NCBI GenBank assembly: GCA_902806575.1
Contig: CADCXD010000009.1
Location: 2,542,001 to 2,606,000 of the forward strand
Source of the DNA: Jackrogersella multiformis
Lineage: Eukaryota; Ascomycota; Sordariomycetes; Xylariales; Hypoxylaceae
Reading direction: 5' to 3'
DNA length: 64,000 nt
The notes below the pieces were generated by a model that saw only the letters and a program-made list of their open reading frames with translations, was not told the origin of the DNA and did not search any database. Numbering within the stretch: the first letter of the stretch is position 1; each line of letters begins with the position of its first letter. The position numbers and the translations under genes were made by a program. Shown here piece after piece: positions 22,332 to 34,850 of this stretch.

Positions 22332-23531
22332 TTCGTTAGGCCCGTCGGTACGAATATGTTTATAGGTATTCTTCGATGGTTGAGCAGGGGAGTTCTTCCC
22401 GTCGAAAGATCCTCTTCTATCCAGGTCCTTATGCTAGGTAAAACTGGTGGTGTCGGGAGATCAATACAACGCCACTACGTTGGACATTTTAACCCGACAA
22501 ACTTATAGCACGTATATCCTCTTTATACTACATATTCGAAGCGCGTGGGGGATCCGATAAGAGGTCTTCTTCCGGCCGACTGGTGCGGATAGATAATGAT
22601 TATACCGTATCCATTCCCCTTCTTTACCCCTCTCGCCAGTTTTACCCACACCTATTACTACGTCGAAAGCAACATCCGGGGCCTAGAGAACCGATCGACG
22701 AGCTGGTCGAGCGCACACACGCAAAATTAGATACCGCCGCCTCGATGATACTACGTTGCCGCCATTCAGGACGTTCAAGAACAGTTTTAGCCCTTATACC
22801 TGCAAGACAGCTTAAAAAGAAGCTTTAGTATTATGTAGCCAAGGAGATTGCCAAGAGATTGTCATATCGGAGGAAATGTTGCCCTCGTGTTATATCATTA
22901 CCTAGGTACGAACTTCCTAAATGAGAAAAAAAGTAAACATGGCATGCTTCCCATACACATTTTATAGATAAAGTTTGATGATATAGAGCACCAGTCATGT
23001 AGAACTTCCACGAATAGGAACTCACTGGTGTCCTCCATTTCGTAATATGGTTAGCCTTTAATATAGCGTTGCTACCTGAGATGCTGCATGACCGACCCCC
23101 TGTCCGCCATACAATCAAGTGATTAGGTAACTGGAATCCTATCCTTGAATATAAAATAGATTGATTAGATACCTAGGTAGATCATGACTGCTCAGGTATT
23201 CGTTTTTACAATTTGTCTTAGGTAGTTTCCAGCTAGGTATATTATGATTGCAACTCATAAGTTGGTATCTACCGGCCCAAATTTGAACCCTAACCCTAAC
23301 CCTAATCTGTATATACCACGATTACCATGGCCTTCTAGATGGTGAAGTCGTCTCGGATAAATATCACGATGGTATAACCGCATACCGTTTATCAAGAACG
23401 ATATATGTGGTTCGAGTCGCTGGACAAATGGAGATGCCTTTCTTGATGGGCAGACATCTCACCGGCTGGCCTATGTTCTGAGACCATCTGGTCATCCTTC
23501 ACTGCCAGATCCATACAGAAAAGGGTAGACA
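22332..23531. other. Intergenic, GH127 promoter and decayed DNA
   Basis: The first 100-200 bases are the GH127 promoter. The rest contains CCTAGGTA-type palindromes (22903, 23171) and the telomere-type repeat at 23286-23305. Minus-strand reading of about 23320-23530 gives protein-like stretches in shifting frames, so it may be the decayed 3' part of the broken gene called next to it. Confidence 0.5.
23286..23305. repeat. Interstitial telomere-type repeat, three CCCTAA units
   Basis: AACCCTAACCCTAACCCTAA is three perfect telomere-type units on the plus strand, in the same orientation as the copy at 19460. The two copies are 3.8 kb apart and flank the GH127 gene. Confidence 0.85.
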
Positions 23532-23855
23532 TTAGGTAGCATATCGGAATCGTGATCTCCTGCCGTTATCATATCTGCCCCTTGATGTACTGGGGTCATC
23601 GCGTGATTCTGTAGTTAGCTTTATCAAGTCCTGGAAGCAGTCCTCGCCAAGTTTCGCTAATCGTTTATGAAAAGGAGTGTCACTTCTTTCAATTTATTTT
23701 TCGAAGAACTTCTCAAATTGGCCGATGATCCTATTGATGGTGTCAATACTACTTGTTTTAACGGTGGCCTTGAAGATATTGCGTTAAATTTATTGATGGT
23801 CTTACGTTTTAGAGCTATGAGCTCTACCATAATCGGCAGCCTTTGCGTCTTTCTT
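23532..23855 (-). pseudogene. Left part of an unknown minus-strand gene split by the retrotransposon
   Basis: Read on the minus strand from 23850, one frame is protein-like for about 105 codons and is broken only by four TAA codons, each explainable as CAA changed to TAA by RIP. Visible pieces are DAKAADYGRAHSSKT, RNIFKATVKTSSIDTINRII, GQFEKFFEK and RLAKLGEDCFQDLIKL. The frame closes at 23532-23534. If the element and one target copy are removed, this frame runs without a shift into the minus-strand frame at 38978-39093 (EHQAIKDILLE). I do not recognise the family. A plus-strand open frame over the same bases (23667-23915) is judged to be its antisense shadow, though it has no stops. Confidence 0.5.
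23851..23855. repeat. Target site duplication, left copy of outer element
   Basis: TTCTT corresponds to CTCTC at 38978-38982 with two C-to-T changes. Confidence 0.7.
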
Positions 23856-24167
23856 TGTGATAAGGGTAATAAGGCTTGGAATTATAGTTTAATTTCGAAT
23901 AATAATTCTTTATAGTCTTAAGGTCCTTGCCTTTTATCTTTTCTTGCGAAACGAGGCGTAATAACTTATATATATATAATCTGAATATTTCCTTAAACGT
24001 TATTAGCGCTTTCTTAATCTTGTTAATTTAATTTTAATATATTAATTAAATTTTTTAATTAATCTTATTTAATAGCTTTATTTTATAAGTTTTAATATAT
24101 TTTATATTTATTAATTTATATGTATATATTAATTATACTTTATTTCGTAAAGTTTATTTGTATAATA
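23856..24167 (-). repeat. 3' LTR of outer element
   Basis: 312 bp, collinear with 38666-38977. This copy keeps TGTGATAAGG at its outer edge but is strongly mutated at its inner edge (TATAATA where the partner has TATGACA). On the minus strand an A-rich purine tract lies directly upstream of it (24168-24185), in the place of the polypurine tract. Confidence 0.9.
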
Positions 24168-24957
24168 TTAACTTTTTTTTTTAATATTTAACTTTAAACA
24201 TTTTAAAGGATTATAAAATTATAAGGTTTATTAACGTGTTATTTATAAAATAATTTAACTGTTATTTTTGTTTTATCGTTAAATATATATTTATAAGGTT
24301 TTTAAGTTTAATGTTTTTTAACCGGTTAACCTTTTTATTTTATAAGATATTTTACTTTGTTTTAATTTTTAATGAAGTTTATAACTTATTTTACTTAATA
24401 GTTTTTAAATTTTATTAGGGTTATTTTACGTAAGATTTAATTAAGGTTAAGAAGTTTTTAATTATTAACGTAATAAAGTTTAATAAATAAGATATAAAAT
24501 AAATTATATATTTTTTAACCTTTAAGTAAAGTAAGTTTTATTATTATAAAAAAGATTATTTATTAAATTTTAAAAGTTTTTAAAAGTTTTTTGTTTAATT
24601 TCTTAATAAGGCGTTTAATTTTAATATTTTTTATATTAAACATTACGAATTATTTTTCCTGGAAAGTTGGTATATCCTTTCGTTATTTATTTACTTATTT
24701 TTTTATTCGTTAGCGGTTTCGTTCCAGGTATTTTTATGTTTTTTAATATACTTATATTATTTAATATACATATAATTTATTTCCTAAATTACGTAAAATG
24801 CCCGTAAGAAAATTATAAGCGGTTAAATAATAATTATAATTAATATAAAAAGGTATAAATTATATTAATAATAAGGTAATATTATTATAAATAAATTTAA
24901 TTATTACGAAAAAATCTTCTTAATTACTTATTTCGTAATTAATAAAAGCCTTAAAAT

Positions 24958-25106
24958 TGTAAAGAGCCATAACTACATGGTTTATAATTAAGGTAATGGC
25001 TCGTGCTTTATACTTATTAATTATTCTTTAAAATATTAGCTCTACTTTTACTTTTAAAAAGAATAATTATTTTAAGACCTTTATTTTAACTTATTAATAT
25101 ATAATA
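24958..25106 (+). repeat. 5' LTR of nested element
   Basis: 149 bp, same length as and collinear with 33061-33209; differences are C/T and G/A. It keeps the TGTAAAGAGCC start. Confidence 0.9.
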
Positions 25107-27639
25107 AATAATAGTATTTCGCTCTCGTTATATCGTAACGATTTATACCTTATCGTTAAATTAATTAAGTTTTTAATTAATTAGTGAGGATTTAAAGCTA
25201 GTTAATTACGATAAGTTAACGTGGTAAAGATTTAATTAATAATTATTAAATTTTAAATATCATTAGATTTTAAATACTTTACGATTATTCTTTTCGTTAT
25301 TTTGTTTTTTTTGTTACTTAATAATTTTTACTTTTCTTTTATTATTAATCGAATTTAATTACGTTATTATTCTTTTATGATATTATAATTTATATATTAA
25401 CGTTATTTTAATAAGATTAAGCTTTTTTAATCGATTAAATTTTTTCTTTTTTTATAACTTTAAATTTTAATAACGATAATATTTTATAAATTATTACTTT
25501 TATTTGTAATTACCGAAATTTTTAAATAATATAGAGGCTATATTAATTACGTATAAATAATTTATTACTTCACGTAAATATATTATTAAATATAAGATTA
25601 ACTTTTTTATTAATATAAGGTTTTTATATTATACGGAATTTTATAATAAAAGCATTATCTTATAATCTTTAATAAATATTAGATCCTTAAAAGTTTAAAT
25701 AAATATTTAATAAAGCGTTAAAAGTTATATTATAATTTATTTTACTAGATTTGAAAGTTTTTACTTAAAGGTTAATATTAATTTTAATATCGACTTTTTA
25801 TATTAATTATTTTTATATATTAACCGATAAAATTAACTTTTTACTTATTAGCTTAATATTAATTAACTCCTTAATCGATTTAAATTTTATAATATCATTA
25901 ATAAAATTATTAACGAAGAAAGTAATTAACTTAATTAATTATTAAATTCCTTTATCATTTAATTCTTAATTATTAATTTTTTTAATATTATTAACGTTAT
26001 TATAATTTTCATTAATTTATAACTTAAGAATATAACTTATAATAACTTTAATAATTGCCTTAAATTATTTAATAATTGCTTTAACGCTTATATTTAATCC
26101 ATAAATTAATTTATTTATATTATTAATTTTATATTAAAAAATTCGGCCGTAATTTATCGAAAGAACTAAAGTTAATAAGGTTATATAAGTAATTATATAA
26201 AGCCCTTAAATAACTTTTCCGATATTTTTAATTATTTACTAAAAGATTTAATTGTAAACGTAAGTAATTATGTCGTAAAAAGTTAATATTAATAAAGTTA
26301 TATAAGTAATTATATAAAGCCTTAAAATTAACCTTTTTATATTTTTAACTTTTTATTAAAAAATCGAATTATAAATAATTAAGTTAATATTTATTATATA
26401 TTTATTTATCGTGTTTTTTTTCTTATAATAAGGATACGTAATTACATTATAAATCCTTTATATCGGATAAAAGTATATAACTTAATTAATTAATTAAAAT
26501 CCGGGATAAAATAACTTAAATAATAATTAATTAACTTATTTAACCTTTCGTTTTAAGGCTAAAATAACCTTTAATAAATAAATTTAATTAACCTTAAAAA
26601 TTATAACCTTTATTAATTAATTTTATCCTTAAATTAATATATAAATTATAAGTATATATCGCGAAATAAGCCGTAATTTTATTTATAATTAAACGTTAAA
26701 TCGTTAACGAGCCATTTAACGGTTTAATTAATAACGCTTTAACATTTATATAATTATAAAGGGATAAAGCGAGTTATTAGTTAATATTAAAAGATTAAAT
26801 AATTTACGATATCGGTTATTTTATAATAAACGTAAATAGGTTTATAATAATAAATTATTTTTTTATTAAAAATAATTATACGTATTAACGTAATATTTAT
26901 ATATAAATAAATTTTATTTAAATAGCTTATTAAGAACTCGCGAAAACCGTAAAGATTAAGGGTAATTTTTATAAGTTATTTTATAAAAATTTATAAAATT
27001 AATAAATAAATTAAGTACTTATTAAGGAGAAGTAAAAAATATAAAACGATACGAAATACGCTCTTAAAACATTATTTAATCGATATAAGATTTATATATT
27101 AAAAGCTTTAATATTCCTTAAAAAGGTAAAATATACCTTAAAACTTTACTTTAAAAATATGTTTATTAAGATTTAATCGTTAAATATTATTTAGAATTAT
27201 TAAATATTTAAATTAATTATAAATATATAATAAATAACGACGATTTATAATAAATTAAATCTGGAATTTAAAGTAATAAAAGTTATTAATTTAAAGTTAA
27301 TTATAATAATTATAAACGTTTATTTTAAATACTTAAATAAGAAATAATTGGTGTAACGCGAGTAAATATTAATAAAAAAAAATAAGGACTTAAAAGTTAA
27401 TATTAAGCTTTATATAATATTTAATAATATATTTATTTAAAATATTTCTCTCGATAATATTAAATTACTTAAAAATATTTAACTTATTTATTATAATTAC
27501 GATAATATAATATTTTATGTTAATTAATTAAAGGTTTATTAAAGCGATTAAAATTATCGTAATAATAAATATAATTAACGGGATAATTATAATTAATAAC
27601 GAAATGGTTTTAATTAATATCGAAACAATTATAATTTTA

Positions 27640-27890
27640 ATGGTTATAATCGAGGAAAAGATTATTATAATAATAGCCGTGATCGAAATTACGATCGAAA
27701 CCGCGATTAAAGCCGCGATCGAAGTTACGATTAACATAACGATAAATAAAATAATAAGCGTTAAAGTGATAACCGATAAGGTTATTACCGTTATAATTAT
27801 AAACGTGGTTATAATATTTATAATCGTTATAATTATAAATATTATAATAATCGTTTTTATTTTCGTTAAAAACGATAAAAAAAAATAAGA
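27640..27890 (+). pseudogene. Gag-like R/N/D/Y-rich relic of nested element
   Basis: In the frame that reads YNRGKDYYNNSRDRNYDRNR the stretch is a low-complexity Arg/Asn/Asp/Tyr repeat interrupted by TAA codons that would be Gln codons before RIP. It lies upstream of the reverse transcriptase relic on the same strand. Ile-rich open frames that cover the same bases in other frames are artefacts of this composition. Confidence 0.55.
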
Positions 27891-29529
27891 AATTATTTTA
27901 ATAACGATATATATTTATAAAACGAAATTAAATACGAGTGAGATAAAAAAAGATTATAAGGAAAATAAAAAAGATTTATAAATAAATGATTATTTTTTAA
28001 TAAAGGAATATTTAATAAATAAATTTAAAACCTTTATATTTTATTTTTTATTTTTTAAAAGTAAATTATTAATTATAAAGAAACGTATATATCGGAAATA
28101 TTATATCTTTATTCTTATAATTAATAAATATAAAAGTTAAGAATACTATCCTTTTATTTTTAAATAAAAAATTAATAAAATATATAAACTTAAAAGTAAA
28201 TATATTAAATAAATCGAAATAAAAATCAACGATATATATAAATATTAATATATTTAATCAAATAATAAATAAAATATTTAAATTAAATAAATCCATATAT
28301 ATATAAAGAGTAATCTTAAGAAGATTAATTATAAAAATTAAGGCTAAATTTTCGATTAAATTTTAAAAGGAAACGATATATAAATAATAAATTTAAATTT
28401 AAGTCTTAATAGAAATATAGATTAATTATTTAAGTTTTTAATTTAATTTATTAATAGGAAATGATTTTTTAGGAGAATATAACGTAATTATCGATTATAA
28501 TAAAACATATATAATCTTAATATTATGTTTTAAGGTTTGAATATTTATAAGATATTATCGTTTAAAAAGTTAAATATAATAATAAATTTTAATTACGAGT
28601 TAATTTCTTATCCTTATTAAGATAATAATACTTATTTCGGTATATTATTTTAACTTATCGCGTAGAAAAAACTTTATTTTTTATGTTAAAGTAAAAAGCG
28701 TAATAAATAATATTTATAATATTAATACGCTTAAGGAAATTGCTTTTTTAAATATATTTAATAAGCTTATAATTTTATAACGTAATATTAAAATCGGAGT
28801 GATTAAAGAAATTACTAAAAAAAGAAGTGTAAATACTTTATAAAAAAAGGTTAATTTAACGTAAATATATATAATATCTTAACGTAAAGAAGACGACTTA
28901 TTAGTAAAATTTAATTTAAATAACGAAATATTAAAAACCTTATTATTAACCGATAAATCTTTTATTAATTTATAATTATTATTAAAAATAAAACGAGGTT
29001 TTATTAAAATAAATATATTAACTTTAGGTATATTTAAACCTAAAGATATTTTAAAGTTTATAATTAAGAAAAGTATATATGTTTATAATTTTATTTTATT
29101 TTTACTTAATAATTATTTGCTTTAGTAAATAAATGGGATATTTAACGTAATCGTAATATTATTAATATATTAAAAAAAAAAATCGATTTAATTAATAATT
29201 AATAAAAAATAGCTATATCGTTTAATTATTTTTATTTTATTATTTAAAAGCTTGTTAATGGTAAAAAGAAAGGTTAAATAATTATTAACTTTAAATTATT
29301 AAATAAAAGTGCTTTAATAAATATTTACCTATTATTACGTTAAAAGGAAATCGTTTAAAAAATATATAAAAAAAAAGTTTTTAACGTTATAAATAAGGCC
29401 TTATTTTTTTATTAATTATTTGTTACGTTTAGGTATAAAAATAGAATAACGATAATATCGTTAAGAGATTTAAAATTTTTTTAATCTTTACGTAATAATT
29501 TATAAATTAAAGATTAAAGCTTTTTTAAA

Positions 29530-29890
29530 ACTTTATTAAGGTATATATTAATAATATCGTGATATTTAATAATATTAAGGAATAGTATAGGAAATATTTT
29601 AATTAGGTATTTAATATATATAATAATATGGGATTTATATTATTATTAAAAAAATCATTTTTTGATTTTTTATCGATTATTTTATTTAGATTTTTAATTA
29701 ATAGATTAAGAGTTGTTATTATAAACGATAGGTCGAATATAATTAAAAAGATCTTAATATTATAAATATTAATTAATTTAGAAATATATATCGGTATAAT
29801 AGGGTTTTTACGGAAATATATCTTATGATATTAATAAAAAGTTAAACCTTTATAAGATAAGAAGATAAAGATATTAACTAAAAGATAGAT
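29530..29890 (+). pseudogene. Reverse transcriptase relic of nested gypsy element
   Basis: The frame reads VYINNIVIFNN where a gypsy reverse transcriptase has its Y-x-D-D motif; both Asp codons carry the G-to-A change expected of RIP. It continues with the collinear segment MGFILLLKKSFFDF and then LEIYIGIIGFLRKYI, which matches the thumb-to-RNase H region of fungal gypsy elements. Stops within the frame are TAA, TAG and TGA. Confidence 0.8.
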
Positions 29891-32800
29891 TTGATAAAAG
29901 ATTCCTTTAAAATCTTAGCATAAACGTTAATATATTATAAAAACCATATATGTATTAATAAAAAATAAATTAAATTTGTTTAAGATATTATAAAATAAAT
30001 TATTAAACTTAATAATATTAACGTATTAAGATTATAATTAAATAACGTTCTTGAAAATAGATATATCGAAACGAAAAGGTTTTGAAATTATAATATTTTA
30101 TATAAATGTATTTTAAGACGGAGTTAATATAAAAGTTAACGTAATTTGCTTAATTATATTTTTATTAAAGGTTTTAATAAAAATTAAATTACGATACGAA
30201 ATAATAGAATTAAAAGTTATTTATTTAATATGGGTTTATAAGAATAATAAAGTTTAGTTATAATCTTATACACAACCAATTATTATTTTAATAAACCATA
30301 ATATAATAAAAGGTATTGTTAATTAAATAACACTTAAAATAGTTAATATAAATAAGATAAATAATAAGTTAATAATTGCTTTAACATACTTATTTTAATT
30401 TAACTTTAACGTTTATTATATCCTTAAAAGGTTAAATTTAATTTCAAATACATTATTTCGTTTACCGACATAAAATAATATAAAAGATTTAATAAAGTAA
30501 AAAAATAAAACGAAATTAACTCTTAAAGATATTTTAAATAAATTTATTTATATATTTATTAAATTTACGTTAAATAATAAATTTAAGAAGAAAATATTAA
30601 AAAGATATAACTATAATAAACGATTAAATCGTTTACGTATTATTCTTTAAAAAGCTAATAAAGGTAAGAATATAATTAAATGGTTTTAATATAAATTATA
30701 AAACGGTCTTATATATTATATTAAATTAAATAGTTTATATTAATTAATAATTTTATTAACCTATATATATAAATTATTTAATAAAGTTTATAATTTAAAA
30801 TATTATTTTAAACCAAAATAAATGTTTTATAAATTAAAATTAATCCATATTTATAACCTTTTACAAAAGGTTTAAAAATACGTCGAACATTACCTTAATT
30901 ATTATAAAAACTAAATTAAACGTTTAAAGCCTGACGATAAATTAAAACTTATAAATTTATTGCTTTAATCATTTTATATAATGATTTAAAACTTTATCGT
31001 GGATTTATTAAAGGTTTTAAGTAAGTAAAGTATATAATTTATTAAAGGCTTTACTTATTTTAATATAATAATAATAATCATATATAAATTTAATAAAAAA
31101 ACGATTTTAATACTTAAAAATATTAAATATAAGGCTTATTATTAAGCCGCGTTATTTTTTAAAGCATTTATATTATTAAATTAAGGTATTTCATACAAGG
31201 TAATTTTAGATAAAAATATTAAATTTAATAGCAAGATATGGTAAACGTTATTTATTTAATTTAAAATATTACTAACCATATTAATAAATTATTATCTTTA
31301 AACTAATAATACAACGAAACGACGTAATTAAAAAATTAAGGTAATAATTTATTATCACTATTTATTAAATAATATACCGTAATTAAAAATAATTTTAACG
31401 TTATAATATAACCTTAATAATATTAAATTATTAATAATTAAAAAATTACTTAATAAATTAATATATAACTTTAAGTTATAAATTATTATTATTTCATTAA
31501 AGGTATTAAAGAATATAATTAATTATAATATATTAAAATAATATTATTAAAAAGAAATAAAAGAATATATTAATTTTATAGCCGCCGAAGTAAAAGCTTA
31601 TTACGATTTAAAATATAACCCTATCTCTTTTAAAAAAAAAATTAATTTACCTTAAATTATATAAAGGTTATATATTATTAAATAAGCCGTTTCGTAAATA
31701 ATTAATATAATATATCGAATCGCTATTAATTTTAAAACAAATTAATAAACTTACGTATAAACTTAAATTACTTAATAATTTATAAATTTATAAAGTTATA
31801 TTAATAAGTTAATTATTTAAGATCCCTTAAGGAAAAGATTTTTACGTAAAAAGATAACCGTAACTAAGTTAAATTATCGTAAAGGGAAACGATAATAATT
31901 AAATATTATATAAAATTAAAAAACTATTAAATCGATAAGTAAATAAATAAAAAAAACGCCTTATCCTTAAATACCTCATACGATAAAAAAATTATTCACT
32001 AACTTTTAATTAATAATATTTAAAAAACCTACTTATTTAAAATATAATAATATTATTAAATAATTACGATAAAAATACCCTTTATTACTTAATTAATTTC
32101 GTATTAAATCCACTAATAAATTACAACCCCTTAATATATAACCTTTTAAAAATATATAAACCTTTAACGATATACCTTCGAAACTAATTAATAAATTAAT
32201 ATAATTAATTATAAATAAATAATAACACATATTAAACGATAAAATAATCGTATAAATACTAAAAAAACAATTTATCGAAAATATATCATTAAATTATATT
32301 AATAATAATTAATTAATTCCTTTTACTTAACCATTAACACCGTCGAAAAAATCAACGAGATTATAAATTATAATTTTAATAAAGAGATTATTAAAAACTA
32401 TAAAACCAGGATCCACTATAATATAAAAAATATAATTTATAAATAATATTAAAAAGATAAGAAAAAATACAGGTAAGTTATAAGTTATTAAGTAATTACA
32501 ATTAAAGTAATAATTACAATTATTATTAAAGTTTTTACTTAAATACTTTAATATTAAAATAACTTATAAATACATTAATATTTATTTAATAATAATAAGG
32601 TATAATATATTTACTTATATTTATATTTTTTATTTATATAAATATTATCGAAACTATAATAATTATAAAAAACGCGCGTAATATCTTTATAAATTATAAA
32701 AAAGATATTATAAAAATTAAATTACAATTAACATTACTTATTACACTTATCACCGTAATTACGTCCCGAACTAAGATATTAACTTTTATACCTAAGCTAA

Positions 32801-33060
32801 TTACGCTTATTATAAAAAAACCGATAATAATATTAATTAAAGTATTAATATTTATATTATTAAAGATTAAACTTATAATTAAAACGTAAACGTTTAACAA
32901 TTTTAACGATATACGTTTCGTTTATGAAAATATATTATTAAAAGATAATAACGACGTTTTAATTAATAATAATAATAATAATAAAGAGGAAGATAATTTT
33001 AATAAAATAATAATTTACAACTAATAAAGACGTTGGTTTTTCTTTCTATTAAAAGGGTAT

Positions 33061-33209
33061 TATAAAGAGCCATAGCTATATGGTTTATGGTTAAAGTAGT
33101 GGCTTATGTTTTATACTTATTAGCTATTCTTTAAGATATTAGCTTTGTTTTTACTCTTAAAAAGAATAACTATTTTAAGACCTTTATTTTGACTTATTAA
33201 TACATAATA
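33061..33209 (+). repeat. 3' LTR of nested element
   Basis: 149 bp, partner of 24958-25106. The first dinucleotide is TA instead of TG, a G-to-A change. It is followed by AAAGT, the target duplication. Confidence 0.9.
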
Positions 33210-34539
33210 AAAGTAAATTTTTAAGATTTAATTAAAGCGTTTTATTTAATTATTAGTTTATAAATAAAACGTAATACTTATATAAGATTTAATTTTTATT
33301 AATTTAAAAAAGTTTTTTTAAACGTAAAAAATAAACTTAAAGTTTTTATTAAAAATAATATCTAATAATATACTATATAATTTTTAATATTGTTTAATAA
33401 AAATTTTAATTAAATTATTAAATTTCTTTCCTTTTACTTTAAAAAAAATAAAGTAAGTTATTTTTAAAAATGGATTTATTATTATTTAAATAAAATTATA
33501 ACCGTTTAATAAAAAAAGGTTTATAATAAAATTTATTATTATTATTAATTAAAAATATTTATATAAAACGTAACGAAAGATCTTATTTTATTAACATTTT
33601 AAATAACTTTATACGTAATCTCGAACGATATTTTTAATATTTAATTATTAAAAGTTTTAAGTAATTAATTTTAAGGTTTTATTTATTTTTATATATTTAG
33701 CGATAAGAATATTATATTCGAAAGAAATAACTTTTTTTTAAAGTTTTATAAATATTTAAAGCTTATTCTTTTAATATAAAAGATTATTTTAAAGAATAAC
33801 GTTTTTAAAAAGGTTTATAATTTACGTAACATATTTTAGGTTATTAATAATTACTTTCCTTAATTTTTTTATAAAGTTAAAAGCTTAATTAAAGGTAATA
33901 AAGTTACATAATTTTTTTAATATAATAAAGACGGTTATTAAAAAGGTAAATAAAGTTCCTTAAGAATATAAAAAATATTTATCTTATAAAATTAATTTTA
34001 TAAGTTAATTTTTAGCTTTTCCTTTTTTAAGTTAATATTATAATAATTTAAAAAAAATATCGGCTTTATTATTTTATTTTTTTAATCGGTAATTAATAAT
34101 AAATTAATATAATAATAATTCTTATATTTATCGGGCTTAACGTTAATTTAAGATTTTTGCCATTATAAAGTAAATTAAATTTTAATAATTAAAGTAAACT
34201 TTAATTTAATATTTAATATTTTTTAAATATTAATATTATTTTTTAAAAAAGTTTATTATAATTAATAATTCTTTATTATAAATCTTATAATTTATTTTTA
34301 TTAATATAAATTTATAAGAATAATAAGTTATTAGTTTAAGCTTACTTTATTTATCTTTTTAAGAAAAAATAACGTTAATAATATAATTTAATATATTAAC
34401 TTTAATATAAATTTATTTTAAGGGATTAAAATATGTTATAATAAAAGTTTAAATAAACTAAAATTTAAATTCTTTAAAAGATTTATTTATTTCCTCGGTT
34501 TATTTTTAATCCTTTTTATTTCCTTTATTTACGTTAATA

Positions 34540-34850
34540 ATTAGCTTTATTATCTTTAAGAATTTCTTTATAAATTATTAATAAAAGTTTATAAAGCCGA
34601 TAAATTATTAAGATTTTTTAAATAATTTAAGTATTTTTTAATTATTAATATAATTAATTTTATGTTAAGCTATTAAAATATTATTTATTTTAATGATATA
34701 TCTTAAAAAGTTTATTTTTTATACTTTTTAAAAACACTTTCGTGGGTTAATCGTTAAATAATATTTTATAAATTTTTTTAGGATTTTTTTAATAATTTTA
34801 TTATATTTCTTTATTATATTTATATAAATAAAAAGATTATTTAAATATAT
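34540..34850 (-). pseudogene. Reverse transcriptase relic of outer gypsy element
   Basis: On the minus strand from 34847 the frame reads YLNNLFIYINIIKKY, with Asn in place of the two catalytic Asp. It continues with LTINPRKC. In the continuing or neighbouring frame FIGFINFYQQF-like sequence appears with Gln codons turned to TAA. This is the block of Ty3/gypsy pol that runs from the catalytic motif to the start of RNase H. It sets the minus orientation of the outer element. Confidence 0.75.

Larger units (their letters stand above)
24958..33209 (+). mobile_element. Nested Ty3/gypsy LTR retrotransposon, RIP-damaged
   Basis: This 8252-bp element lies inside the outer one. Its LTRs are exactly 149 bp each (24958-25106 and 33061-33209), starting TGTAAAGAGCC in the left copy and TATAAAGAGCC in the right. 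The 5-bp duplication is AAAAT on the left (24953-24957) and AAAGT on the right (33210-33214), differing by one G-to-A change. Coding traces are on the plus strand. A low-complexity Arg/Asn/Asp/Tyr-rich stretch near 27.65-27.88 kb suggests a Gag nucleocapsid-type region, and a reverse transcriptase with the two Asp of its catalytic motif changed to Asn lies at 29.53-29.89 kb. Order and strand fit a gypsy element. All frames are broken by stops and nothing intact remains. Confidence 0.9.

Noticed and set aside
23667..23915. Plus-strand open frame of 82 codons at the left edge of the retrotransposon
   Set aside because: It runs into the LTR, and the minus-strand frame over the same bases joins in register with the other side of the insertion. 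I treat the plus frame as antisense, with some doubt because it has no stops.
27528..27888. Ile-rich open frames on both strands
   Set aside because: They are produced by AT-rich codons (ATA, ATT) in frames that are not those of the Gag-like relic. The true frame reads as an Arg/Asn/Asp/Tyr repeat with RIP stops.
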